A stretch of DNA of 64,000 bases, taken from assembly GCA_965232165.1 (NCBI GenBank), contig CBDDOY010000001.1, forward strand, positions 1,550,001 to 1,614,000, read 5' to 3'. This document shows positions 52,236 through 61,259 of this stretch, piece by piece (within the stretch, counting starts at the first letter, position 1; each line of letters starts with the position of its first letter). Below the pieces are notes generated by a model. The model was not told where the DNA came from. It ran no database searches and was given only the letters and a program-made list of their open reading frames with translations. A program made the translations under genes and the position numbers. This DNA comes from UBA2779 sp965232165. Its GTDB lineage: Bacteria; Spirochaetota; Spirochaetia; DSM-2461.

Positions 52236-53249
52236 ATGAGTAAACAGGTCGTACTGACCGGCATAAAACCCACGGGCATGCCCCATTTAGGTAATTACTT
52301 CGGCGCAATCCACCCGGCATTGGAAATTGCCAAAGCGGATAAAACCAGCGCATATTTCTTCATTGCCGATTATCACTCGTTGAACACGGTGAGAGATGCC
52401 GATACTCTCCGTTCATTCATATACGAAGTAGCGGCGAGCTGGCTGGCGGCGGGTCTGGATCCTGAGAGAGCTCTTATATACAAACAATCCGATGTCCCTG
52501 AAATCTTTGAGCTATGTACCATACTGATGGCGTTCGCCGCCAAGGGATTAATGAATCGGGCCCATGCCTATAAAGCGGCGGTGGATATCAACCAGAAAAA
52601 AGGCCAGCCCGAAGATCATCAGATAAACATGGGACTCTACACCTATCCAGTCCTAATGGCCGCAGACATCCTGCTGTTTGACACTGATGTGGTCCCGGTC
52701 GGGAAGGATCAGGTTCAACATGTGGAGATGGCCCAGGACATCGCCGCCATGCTGAACCATAATTACAAGGAGCCGCTTCTTGTTATACCCAAGGCAAAAA
52801 CCATCGAGGAGTCCATGGCTGTACCAGGACTCGACGGCAGGAAAATGTCGAAGAGTCATGGGAATCACATCCCTCTCTTCCTTCCTGAAAAACAGCTTCG
52901 GAAAACCGTTATGAGGATCGTTACTAACAGCCAGGCGCTCGACGAACCTAAGAACCCCGAATCCTGCAATCTTTTCGCTCTTTACAGGCTCTTTGCGGAT
53001 GAGGCGGAGCAGACGGCCTTGGCCGAACTCTACCGCCGGGGAGGCATGGGCTGGGGCGAAGCCAAGCAGATACTCTTTGAGAAAATGAACGAGCACATCG
53101 CACCAATGCGGGACAAATATGAATCCCTCATGGCCGACAAGTCCCAGATTAATACAATTCTTGCCGATGGCGCGCACAGAGCCGTACAGGCGGCCAGAAT
53201 CACCTTGTCGCGTCTAAGGAAGGCCATTGGCGTGTCACTTGTCAGGTAG
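52236..53249 (+). CDS. trpS: Tryptophanyl-tRNA synthetase
   Basis: Class Ic synthetase, 337 residues. GIKPTGMPHLGNYFGAIHPA carries the HIGH-like PHLGN motif and LDGRKMSKSHGNHIPLF the KMSKS motif. DLLFDTDVVPVGKDQVQHVE is the usual dimer/tRNA region. No clear ribosome site before ATG 52236. The last 15 bases overlap the convergent VWA gene. Confidence 0.97.
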   Translation: MSKQVVLTGIKPTGMPHLGNYFGAIHPALEIAKADKTSAYFFIADYHSLNTVRDADTLRSFIYEVAASWLAAGLDPERALIYKQSDVPEIFELCTILMAFAAKGLMNRAHAYKAAVDINQKKGQPEDHQINMGLYTYPVLMAADILLFDTDVVPVGKDQVQHVEMAQDIAAMLNHNYKEPLLVIPKAKTIEESMAVPGLDGRKMSKSHGNHIPLFLPEKQLRKTVMRIVTNSQALDEPKNPESCNLFALYRLFADEAEQTALAELYRRGGMGWGEAKQILFEKMNEHIAPMRDKYESLMADKSQINTILADGAHRAVQAARITLSRLRKAIGVSLVR

Positions 53250-54293
53250 CCGTATCGTGTATATTTCAACTCCGAGTTCTTCTGCAACCTGTGCCACCAT
53301 TTTTTCTGTTATCGCGCCGCGAGGTTTTTCATGTGCCGGGGCATCTCCCACCTGGATGATGATACGCTGGGGGGCCTGCCATTCGTATTCGGTCAAGGCG
53401 GCGAAGATGCCCTCGTTCACCGCTTCAGGGAGATCACGGCCGCCTGCCGTCGTCACTTCGTCAAGTCTTTGCTGTAGTATATTCAGATCGCTGGTGAACG
53501 GACTGTTGCGAGTCAGATAAGCCTCCTTGTAATCCCGATAAAGGACGAGACCAGCACGGAAAAACTTGAATCCCGCCACCTTCTCCTTCACTAGTGGCAC
53601 CAGTGCCTCGCGGATGAATCCTATGTCGTTTTTCATGCTTATTGTCGTATCGACCACCAGCACCACATCGACGCTTCCCTGAGCCACCTCAATGATTTCG
53701 GAAATACGCTCGACAGCCGCCTCTATGTTCTTCACCGGCCCTTCCTCTATATCCACAGGAGGGGGCGGCATCTCTTTCATCGAGAGAATGAAAGGGTTGT
53801 CCTTCCAGCCGCCTCTGTAGTCGGCATAGGGCTCCTCAAATGCACGGATGTTAAGCCAGGTTCCGCGATGCACTTCAACCTGCCCCTCTCTGCTCCATGG
53901 GTAGCCATAGGTGAGCTGAAATGGCACATAGATATGAAACGCACTGCCGAGTAAGGCATTCTCCTCCGGAGAGGAATCCAAGAGGAAGTACTGCGGCTGT
54001 GAAGATTTGAGGAATTGGCCGTTCAGTATTCGCCGCTCATCTCCGTTCACCGGGTTGTAGTCCCAGGCTCGAAAGGAAAAGGAATCTGTTTGCTTAAGCG
54101 GATCGGCTGTGGACTCGGTAATCAAAACAGACCCCAAACCGGGTGTCGCTCGAATGTAAAGATCAAACCCTTCACCATTTTCGGACAGTTCAATGTAGGC
54201 GTCCCCTGGTTTGATTTCCAGATCATCGCTAAATGACAGCATTGTCAATGAGAGAAATAATACCGGAGCTATGGGTAAGGAACTGATTCTCAC
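53235..54293 (-). CDS. Exported VWA-domain protein
   Basis: 352 residues with a signal peptide (SLPIAPVLFLSLTMLSFS). N-terminal beta-rich domain (residues 25-190) and a von Willebrand A domain (about 210-345) with a metal-site motif DTTISMK (Thr replaces the usual first Ser of DxSxS) and GGRDLPEAVNEG. VWA domains usually mediate metal-dependent protein binding; partner unknown. Convergent with trpS; the glycosyltransferase gene is 26 bases upstream. Confidence 0.82.
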   Translation of the reverse strand: MRISSLPIAPVLFLSLTMLSFSDDLEIKPGDAYIELSENGEGFDLYIRATPGLGSVLITESTADPLKQTDSFSFRAWDYNPVNGDERRILNGQFLKSSQPQYFLLDSSPEENALLGSAFHIYVPFQLTYGYPWSREGQVEVHRGTWLNIRAFEEPYADYRGGWKDNPFILSMKEMPPPPVDIEEGPVKNIEAAVERISEIIEVAQGSVDVVLVVDTTISMKNDIGFIREALVPLVKEKVAGFKFFRAGLVLYRDYKEAYLTRNSPFTSDLNILQQRLDEVTTAGGRDLPEAVNEGIFAALTEYEWQAPQRIIIQVGDAPAHEKPRGAITEKMVAQVAEELGVEIYTIRLPDK

Positions 54294-54319
54294 CTTTCGA
54301 TTATCGGCGACAAAGCCGA

Positions 54320-55720
54320 CTAAACGAAATAGGAAGTCATGCTCTTGGCCAATCGGCGGCGGGATGCCTTGATCTCATCCGTATAATCATCAATGAGGCG
54401 TTTCAGACCTGATTTAAGGATGTCAAAGCCGAACTCTCTTTTACCCACATTGAAATTGTGCTCGACAACCTCTTCTTTCATTCTGAAATCAGTCAGGTAT
54501 TGCCGCATCTCACTGAAGACCGATTCGGGTATCTTTAGCGAGCCGTCATTGCCATAGCGATCCCGAATTTCACCTACCTTGAACCCGGCTCCCTGAATGT
54601 CTATTTTATAGACGAGGTAGGTGGTTGTGATGATGGGGGCACGGCAGGCGACAGACTCAAGGAAGGCATTGCCGAATCCCTCCCAGATCGGAAGATAGGT
54701 GACCAGATTGGCATTGCACAGGATATCTCTGGTTGAATAGAGCTTCTTACCATCCTCATCCCTTCCTCTGTGGGAGGCCAATCTATCAGATATGCAGTAC
54801 AGGGGCACCCTATACTGATGCGCCAGCTTCTTGATGTTCTCTACGTAGGAATCATCTGTTTCATCCCCCTGGTAGAGGGAAATGATGAATTTAATGCGGG
54901 GAGCTAAATCCTTGTTCAAATCAATGAAACGGCCGACGAGCCTAACGGAATCCTCGATACGTTTGCGAGGAACGATGCGTGTCGGCTGAACGATGAGCAG
55001 ATCGTCGGCAGAGAATCCCAGTTCATCCCTGAAATCCGAATTCCATTCATCCTTGATGACGGGGTTGTCGAAGTTTTCACAGTTGGGAATGATATACGGA
55101 TTGACCCTTTTGATGGATTTCAGGATGTGTGCGGCATAAGATGAAATGACGACATGCTCGGTGCCGAGATCGGAAGGCGGCATGATACGGTTGAGAAGCT
55201 GGGTGATGTAATTCTCACTGAATCGGCTTCGCTCCCACCAGAAATCATGATGATGAAAGGCCGTCGCCATCCTATGAATTGTGGCCAGCCTATATACGGC
55301 GATGCCGCCAAGCAGGCTCATGGGCATAGCATTGGTGTTTTCGGCGATTATTACATCAATTCGATTCTGTTTAATGATTTCGTAGAGGTGATTCGCCACA
55401 TCTGCCCCAGCCGCTTCCATCTCAGACTGAATCTGCGCTATGCGGTGTTTGGTAATATGTTGAGGACGATTGGATAGATATGGAAAGACATGCTGTTCGA
55501 AGTATTGTTGCTCCGGTGAATTGAAGCTTATTCTTTCGAATAAAATATGCCTCTCGGCAGGCACCTTGTTAATAGGCTTTTTGTAAGAGCCCGCGATGGT
55601 GTAAATCTCATGCCCAAGCCCCGACAGGGCTTCTATCCATTTATCGGTCTCCAAAGACACTCCATCGACATCTCCAAGCTTCCCGCTGATGAACGCTATT
55701 CTGAACACATTTTTGAGCAA
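54320..55720 (-). CDS. Glycosyltransferase, GT4-like (GT-B fold)
   Basis: 466 residues. N-terminal FRIAFISGKLGDVDGVSLET is the loop typical of GT4 enzymes; the C-terminal half has IVQPTRIVPRKRIEDSVRLV and YLPIWEGFGNAFLESVACRA, the donor-binding E-x7-E block. I keep the TTG start at 55720 because AAGGAG sits eight bases before it; a GTG 12 bases in is possible. Acceptor unknown; envelope or glycolipid sugar is likely. No signal peptide. Confidence 0.85.
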   Translation of the reverse strand: MLKNVFRIAFISGKLGDVDGVSLETDKWIEALSGLGHEIYTIAGSYKKPINKVPAERHILFERISFNSPEQQYFEQHVFPYLSNRPQHITKHRIAQIQSEMEAAGADVANHLYEIIKQNRIDVIIAENTNAMPMSLLGGIAVYRLATIHRMATAFHHHDFWWERSRFSENYITQLLNRIMPPSDLGTEHVVISSYAAHILKSIKRVNPYIIPNCENFDNPVIKDEWNSDFRDELGFSADDLLIVQPTRIVPRKRIEDSVRLVGRFIDLNKDLAPRIKFIISLYQGDETDDSYVENIKKLAHQYRVPLYCISDRLASHRGRDEDGKKLYSTRDILCNANLVTYLPIWEGFGNAFLESVACRAPIITTTYLVYKIDIQGAGFKVGEIRDRYGNDGSLKIPESVFSEMRQYLTDFRMKEEVVEHNFNVGKREFGFDILKSGLKRLIDDYTDEIKASRRRLAKSMTSYFV

Positions 55721-55919
55721 ACTGCCCAGCTCCTTCTCAAAAAGATGTTCCTCATGGCCGGTTTTTTCTCCAAATCCTCAATGCTCCTTTGGCTCTTTAT
55801 CGTAACTTTTCCAATTGACGTTGAGCAAAATGTAATGCCCAGAAGCTTGATGTTTGAAATAAACAGTCTCTGCCCCCAGTCATTCCTTAGTAGGGAAACG
55901 ACTTGACAAGGAGGTGTTT

Positions 55920-57032
55920 ATGACTTTTCCGCACTGCCCCAATCCCGGCTGTTCCAATTTTGACGCTCCTGCCGGGGAAAACTGGTATATTCGCTGTGGT
56001 TTTCATCCTACTGTGGCCTTCGGCCCAATTCAGCGCTACCGCTGTAAGAATTGCCGCAGGACTTTTTCGGCTCAGACTTTCTCCATAGATTACTATGCCA
56101 AAAAAACTATCGATTATTCCAGGATCTTCGAGCATCTTGTCACCGCTTCAGGGCTTATCGACATAGGCCGGGCCCTCGGCGTCAGGGCCGAGACCGTTCA
56201 AAACCGCTTTGAACGGCTGGCACGGTGCTGCCTGGCCATTCATTCCGAACTGCTTCCGGCCCTGCCCATGCAGGAAAATATGGCCGCCGACGGGCTGGAA
56301 TCGTTCTCTTTTTCCCAGTACTTCCCCCATCACATCAACCTCTTCGCCGGCTCTGCATCCGAGTTCATCTACAGCATGGGCTTTGCCAATCTTAGGCGCA
56401 AAGGAAGAATGACTCCTGCACAGAAGAAGCAGAGATTAGAACTGGAATCCGTCGAAAAGGCCGATCCGAAATCCGTCGAAAAATCGTTTAGAAGTATAAC
56501 TGAAGGTCTTATTCAACTGCTTGAAGATAAGAAGGTTACCGGAAAGATATTGACGACAGACCTTCACAAATCGTATACACGGGCCTTCGCTAAGATTGAT
56601 AATTTCAGGAAATACTTTCTTCATGAATGTATATCCTCAAATGAGTTCAGGAATAAAAACAATCCCCTATTCCCTGTGAATTACCTTGACCGTCAGATTC
56701 GCAAAGATGCCTGCAATCATGTGCGGCAGACAGTACAGTTTGCCCGGTGTCCCAGTGCGATGATGACGCGCATGGCCGTCTACCGCCACTACCATAACTG
56801 CGTGATCGCCCGACGGGTTCAGGAAGCCCGAAAAAAAGACATGACAACACACGTGGAAGAGGCCGGAGTTAAGCGAACAGACCTGGACAAAATAATCGGC
56901 AAGTATTGGCTGAAGCGTCCATTCCTGAGCAAGCTCAGACTGGGCACGGAAGAGGTCAAAACCTGGTTCAGTCAGTGGCGTAACCCTGGGGTGAAGGTTA
57001 ATCGCTACAGCCCCCTGTACATCCAGGTTTAG
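55920..57032 (+). mobile_element. IS1-like zinc-ribbon transposase
   Basis: About 370 residues from ATG 55920 (AAGGAGG five bases upstream). N-terminal zinc ribbon (FPHCPNPGCSNF and RYRCKNCRRTFSAQTF), a helix-turn-helix (DIGRALGVRAETVQNRFERL), and a DDE-like domain with Asp in ENMAADGLES and Asp in LTTDLHKSYTRAF; the third acid is uncertain (VNYLDRQIRKDACNHVRQTV, where Asp stands where Glu is usual). I could not find terminal inverted repeats. It is a single frame, unlike the two-frame InsA/InsB of IS1. Confidence 0.65.
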
Positions 57033-57225
57033 AGGTGAACACAAGGTTCGGGGCATTTGATAAGGGAACCTGAACAGCGGTTCTTATTATAGACCATTGC
57101 TATTTATTTCCTTGCATGATAGCCTTAGACTAAGCTTGCAGGTTGATTCAAACGAATAGGATTTCGATTCGCAGTTTCCGTTTCGTATGTATACCTGAAA
57201 TGCAGAATGCAAAAAGGAGTGTATT

Positions 57226-57981
57226 ATGCAAAGAAGATTCATTGTATTGTTGGTCATTTTTCTCGCAGCCGTTATGGCGGTCTGTGCCAACGGCGGAAAG
57301 GAACAGGGTGAAACCGTGTACGTATTCGCATCGGATGCCACATGGCCGCCTATGGAATATGTCGACGACAATGGCGATATTGTCGGGTTTGACATGGATT
57401 TACTGGAGGCCATTGCCGAGGCTTCGGGGTTCAAGTATGAAGTCCAAAACACCGGCTGGGACGGTATATTCGCAGGACTCGCCAATGGTTCATACGATGC
57501 CATCATTAGTTCGGTCACCATAACCGAGGAACGGAAGATGACCATGGGATTCTCCGATCCTTACATTAATGCCGGGCAGATTCTTATCGTTTCCTCTGAA
57601 TACTCGGGCGGGGATATCCTCACCGACTTCAGCGGAAAAAAAGTCGGTGTTCAACAGGGTACGACCGGCGATTTTGCCGTAGAAGAAGTTTCGGACATAG
57701 ACCGCAGAGCCTACGATGATATCGGCCTGGCCGTAGAAGATCTGATAAACGGAAACCTCGATGCCGTTGTCTGTGATTCGGTAACCGCCATCGACTATGT
57801 CGCTGCCAACGAGAATTTCAAGGGGAAACTGAAAATTCTAGGCGAACCATTCACGGAAGAGGAGTACGGCATCGCCGTGCAGAAGGGCAACACCGAACTG
57901 CTTAATCTTCTCAACGCCGGTCTTGAAAAGGTCTTCAAAGATGGCACCCAAGCCCAACTAGTTCAGAAGTGGCTGCGTTAG
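57226..57981 (+). CDS. Amino-acid ABC transporter substrate-binding lipoprotein
   Basis: 251 residues, polar amino-acid binding family (SBP_bac_3). The signal ends MAVC at Cys21, so a lipoprotein. Blocks: VFASDATWPPMEYVDDNGDI, VGFDMDLLEAIAEASG, GWDGIFAGLANGSYDAIISS, GVQQGTTGDFAVEE, DAVVCDSVTAIDYV. AAAGGAG ribosome site. First gene of binding protein-permease-ATPase. Confidence 0.93.
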   Translation: MQRRFIVLLVIFLAAVMAVCANGGKEQGETVYVFASDATWPPMEYVDDNGDIVGFDMDLLEAIAEASGFKYEVQNTGWDGIFAGLANGSYDAIISSVTITEERKMTMGFSDPYINAGQILIVSSEYSGGDILTDFSGKKVGVQQGTTGDFAVEEVSDIDRRAYDDIGLAVEDLINGNLDAVVCDSVTAIDYVAANENFKGKLKILGEPFTEEEYGIAVQKGNTELLNLLNAGLEKVFKDGTQAQLVQKWLR

Positions 57982-58763
57982 ATACACACGATACAACGCA
58001 CTTAGATGTTACAGACGGCGCGCTCCTGCCGACAAAGGGAGAGCACCGCATAATCGATTCATGGCGGGTCACTCTTGCCATCGCCATCATTGGATTGATA
58101 GTGATGGTGCTCATCGTGAGAGACCCTTATAGCCGGATATTCAGTGTCGTCCTCAAGGGTGCACCCCTCACCTTTGAGGTAACTCTCGGTGCAATACTCG
58201 GCTCAGTAGTCCTAGGACTCTTTACGGGCATAGGGCAAATCACCCGAGTCCGGTTACTTAGGCTCATCGCCGGAGTGTATGTCGAGCTGATACGCGGCAT
58301 ACCGCTGCTGGTGCAGCTCATCTTTATCTATTTCGCCCTCGGCAAGTTTTTCCGTCTCGACGGTATGCCGGCCGCCATTATCGCCCTGTCCATATGCTAC
58401 GGCGCCTACATGGGTGAGATATTCAGGGCCGGCATTGAGGCCATTCCCAAGGGCCAGATGGAAGCAGCGCTGGCGCTGGGCCTTTCTCGCACCCAGTCCA
58501 TGCGTTACATCATCCTTCCCCAGACCATGAGGATTGTCATCCCGGCCATAGGCAATGAATTCATTGCCATGCTCAAAGATTCCTCCCTGGTATCAGTCAT
58601 CGCTTTACGGGACATTCTCCGGAGGGGACGGGAACACGTCGCCCGCACATTCCTCTCCTTGGAGACCTATGCGCTGGTCGCATTGGTATACCTCATATTC
58701 ACCCTCATCCTCTCCAAGCTGGTGGCACTGATGGAAGACAGGTTGAAGCGCCATGAGCACTGA
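57969..58763 (+). CDS. Amino-acid ABC transporter permease
   Basis: 264 residues with about five membrane helices and the permease EAA loop (MEAALALGLSRTQSMRYIIL). GIPLLVQLIFIYFALGKFF is typical of HisM/GlnP proteins. The GTG start (57969) lies inside the end of the binding-protein gene, a 13-base overlap that implies coupling. The first 30 residues are polar. The ATPase start overlaps its end by 11 bases. Confidence 0.92.
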   Translation: MAALDTHDTTHLDVTDGALLPTKGEHRIIDSWRVTLAIAIIGLIVMVLIVRDPYSRIFSVVLKGAPLTFEVTLGAILGSVVLGLFTGIGQITRVRLLRLIAGVYVELIRGIPLLVQLIFIYFALGKFFRLDGMPAAIIALSICYGAYMGEIFRAGIEAIPKGQMEAALALGLSRTQSMRYIILPQTMRIVIPAIGNEFIAMLKDSSLVSVIALRDILRRGREHVARTFLSLETYALVALVYLIFTLILSKLVALMEDRLKRHEH

Positions 58764-59493
58764 AAGACCCATGGTGGACATAAGGAGAGTGGAGAAGGAT
58801 TTTGGCGTTGTCAAGGCACTGAAGGGTGTGAGCCTTCAGGTGGCCGAGCGGGAAGTCGTCTTAATCATCGGGCCCTCAGGGTCAGGGAAGAGCACTCTCC
58901 TGCGCAGCGTCAACCGCTTGGAAACGCTCACACGAGGACAGATATTTGTCGATGGCGATCCATTGGTCGGACCAAACGCAGATATCCGCAAGGTTCGCGA
59001 GGAAACCGGCATGGTTTTTCAGAGTTTCAACCTCTTCCCCCACCTCACCGTACTCGAAAACCTCTGCCTAGCTCCGATGAAGGTGAAGAAGATGAGCCGG
59101 AAACAGGCCGAGGCCAGGGCGCGGAAACTCCTGACACGGGTTGGCCTGGCCGATAGAGAAACCGCCTATCCCGGCCAACTGTCAGGCGGTCAGAAACAGC
59201 GGGTCGCTATTGCCAGGGCTTTGGCAATGGAACCAAAGGTTATGCTATTCGACGAACCTACCAGCGCCCTTGATCCTGAAATGATCAAAGAAGTACTGGA
59301 TGTCATGTTGGATCTGGCCAAAGACGGCATGACGATGATGGTGGTTTCCCATGAAATGGGTTTCGCCAAGGCTGCGGCAGACCGTGTCGTGTTCATGGAC
59401 GAGGGTGAAATCGTCGAAATAGGCAGCTCAAAGGAAATATTCGACAATCCGAAAGAAGATCGGACCCTGAAATTCCTGAAACACATTCTTTGA
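58753..59493 (+). CDS. Amino-acid ABC transporter ATP-binding protein
   Basis: 246 residues of the GlnQ/HisP type: Walker A GPSGSGKSTLLR, Q-loop VFQSFNLFPHLTVLEN, signature LSGGQKQRVAIARAL, Walker B VMLFDEPTSALDPEM, switch MVVSHEMGFAK. All motifs intact. The stop overlaps the next exporter gene (TGATG). Confidence 0.95.
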   Translation: MSTERPMVDIRRVEKDFGVVKALKGVSLQVAEREVVLIIGPSGSGKSTLLRSVNRLETLTRGQIFVDGDPLVGPNADIRKVREETGMVFQSFNLFPHLTVLENLCLAPMKVKKMSRKQAEARARKLLTRVGLADRETAYPGQLSGGQKQRVAIARALAMEPKVMLFDEPTSALDPEMIKEVLDVMLDLAKDGMTMMVVSHEMGFAKAAADRVVFMDEGEIVEIGSSKEIFDNPKEDRTLKFLKHIL

Positions 59494-61259
59494 TGCCTAA
59501 ACCCAAACAGGCCTTCTTTCGAGAATATCGAACCCTAATACCGCATCTTCGCCGTTACCGTTGGGCCTATCTCGGGGGTTTGCTATTTCTCATATTGACC
59601 GATGCGGGGCAGATACTCATACCGCAATTCATCGGCCAGGCCGTGGACCTCATCTCTGACGGGAACTCGACGGCTGGCGACATAGGACGCCTGATGATGC
59701 AAGTTGTTATCCTGGCCGTTTTTGTCGCCCTGGGCCGATATGGCTGGCGCAATTTCATCATAGGCAGTGCCCGCCGAGTGGAATACGACATACGCCATCG
59801 TATGTATGTCAAACTCCTCACCCTCACCGACACATTCTTTGCCAATCACCGAACCGGCGATCTCATGGCCAGAATTACCAACGACCTGCAAGCCGTCCGT
59901 ATGTCCGTGGGCATGGGAACCATCGCATTCGTTGATGGGGTTTTCATGACACTGGTTATTCTGTCCACCCTATTCATTCGATACGGCGCGTTAGGACTCA
60001 TTATCGTCATTCCCCTGCCCTTGCTCACCTGTCTGGCATTGCTCCTTGGGCGCATGGTGGGCCCGCTTTTTCTCAAAGTCCAGGAACGATTTGCCCGAAT
60101 CAGTGAGTATCTGCAGGAAAGCCTTTCGGGTATCAGGGTTATAAAATCCTTCGTAATGGAGAAAAGAGTCGAAGAGACCTTCGTCGGCATCAATACAGAA
60201 TATGCAAAGGCCAACATGAACCTGATCCGATTTTGGGGGATGCTGTTTCCCGCCATGAGTTTTCTGGCCGGATTAGGGGTGCTCTTCCTGCTCTATTTCG
60301 GTGGCCAGGCCGTAATACAAGATCGAACCAGCCCAGGAGATTTCATCGCTATGCTTTCCTATCTCGGTATGCTGATATGGCCGGCAATGGGTGCGGGATG
60401 GGTGGTGAACCTGATGCAGCGCGGCGCCGCATCAATGAGGCGCATCAATCAGATATTGGGCGAAGAGCCCGATATAGTTGACCTCCCGAATGCGATTGAT
60501 ACACCCCCTAACGGCGATTTGGAATTCAATTCGGTGAGTTATGACTATGGCACAGGGGCCGCCGTCCTCACCGAAGTCAGTTTCTCCGTACCGGAAGGGA
60601 GCACCTTGGGCATACTCGGACGTACCGGAAGCGGTAAAACGACTCTATTAAAGCTCATCAGCCGCATTATCGACCCTGCAGAGAACAGCATCTGTATCGG
60701 AGGGCAGGACATACGCACCTTTACCCGTTCGTCGTTGAGGCGTGCATTGGGCATAGTCCCCCAAGATGTATTCCTCTTCTCGGAAACTATCCGCTCCAAC
60801 ATCGTATTCACCAGGCCGGATGCCACGGAGGAAGAAATATCCGAAGCCGTCCGGGTTGCCGGTTTAGAGCCAGACCTCGCCTATTTCCCCGATGGTCTGA
60901 ATACGATGGTGGGAGAAAAAGGGGTAACCCTGTCAGGAGGTCAGAAGCAACGCATCGCCATCGCCCGGGCCATCATTGCTAGGCCGCACATCTTCATTCT
61001 TGACAATGCGCTCTCTGCCGTTGATGCGGATACCGAGGAACGTATTCTTAACGGACTCTTTGAGCTATGTGCGGGCAGAACGACAGTGATGATAGCGCAT
61101 CGGGTATCGGCCCTCTCCCGCTGTGCCCGTTGTATCACCCTTGAAGACGGCAGGGTAACATCAGATGGAACACATGAAAAACTCATGGCCACAGATGGCC
61201 TTTATAGGGATATTGCCGCTCTGCAAAGGCTGGAAAACAGTTCGGAGAATCCTTCATGA
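59493..61259 (+). CDS. ABC exporter half-transporter, degenerate-site subunit
   Basis: 588 residues from ATG 59493 (overlapping the ATPase stop; TTG 59490 also open). Type IV exporter fold: about six membrane helices to residue 310 and an NBD with Walker A GRTGSGKTT near 377, Q-loop PQDVFLFSETIR, signature LSGGQKQRIAIARAI, Walker B FILDNALSAVD, switch AHRVSA. The catalytic Glu is Asn (codon 61005-61007). Overlaps the next gene (ATGA), forming a pair. Confidence 0.93.
   Translation: MPKPKQAFFREYRTLIPHLRRYRWAYLGGLLFLILTDAGQILIPQFIGQAVDLISDGNSTAGDIGRLMMQVVILAVFVALGRYGWRNFIIGSARRVEYDIRHRMYVKLLTLTDTFFANHRTGDLMARITNDLQAVRMSVGMGTIAFVDGVFMTLVILSTLFIRYGALGLIIVIPLPLLTCLALLLGRMVGPLFLKVQERFARISEYLQESLSGIRVIKSFVMEKRVEETFVGINTEYAKANMNLIRFWGMLFPAMSFLAGLGVLFLLYFGGQAVIQDRTSPGDFIAMLSYLGMLIWPAMGAGWVVNLMQRGAASMRRINQILGEEPDIVDLPNAIDTPPNGDLEFNSVSYDYGTGAAVLTEVSFSVPEGSTLGILGRTGSGKTTLLKLISRIIDPAENSICIGGQDIRTFTRSSLRRALGIVPQDVFLFSETIRSNIVFTRPDATEEEISEAVRVAGLEPDLAYFPDGLNTMVGEKGVTLSGGQKQRIAIARAIIARPHIFILDNALSAVDADTEERILNGLFELCAGRTTVMIAHRVSALSRCARCITLEDGRVTSDGTHEKLMATDGLYRDIAALQRLENSSENPS

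Noticed and set aside
57060..57225. Promoter for the amino-acid ABC importer
   Set aside because: TTGCAG-N17-GGATTT and similar pairs fit too poorly to report.
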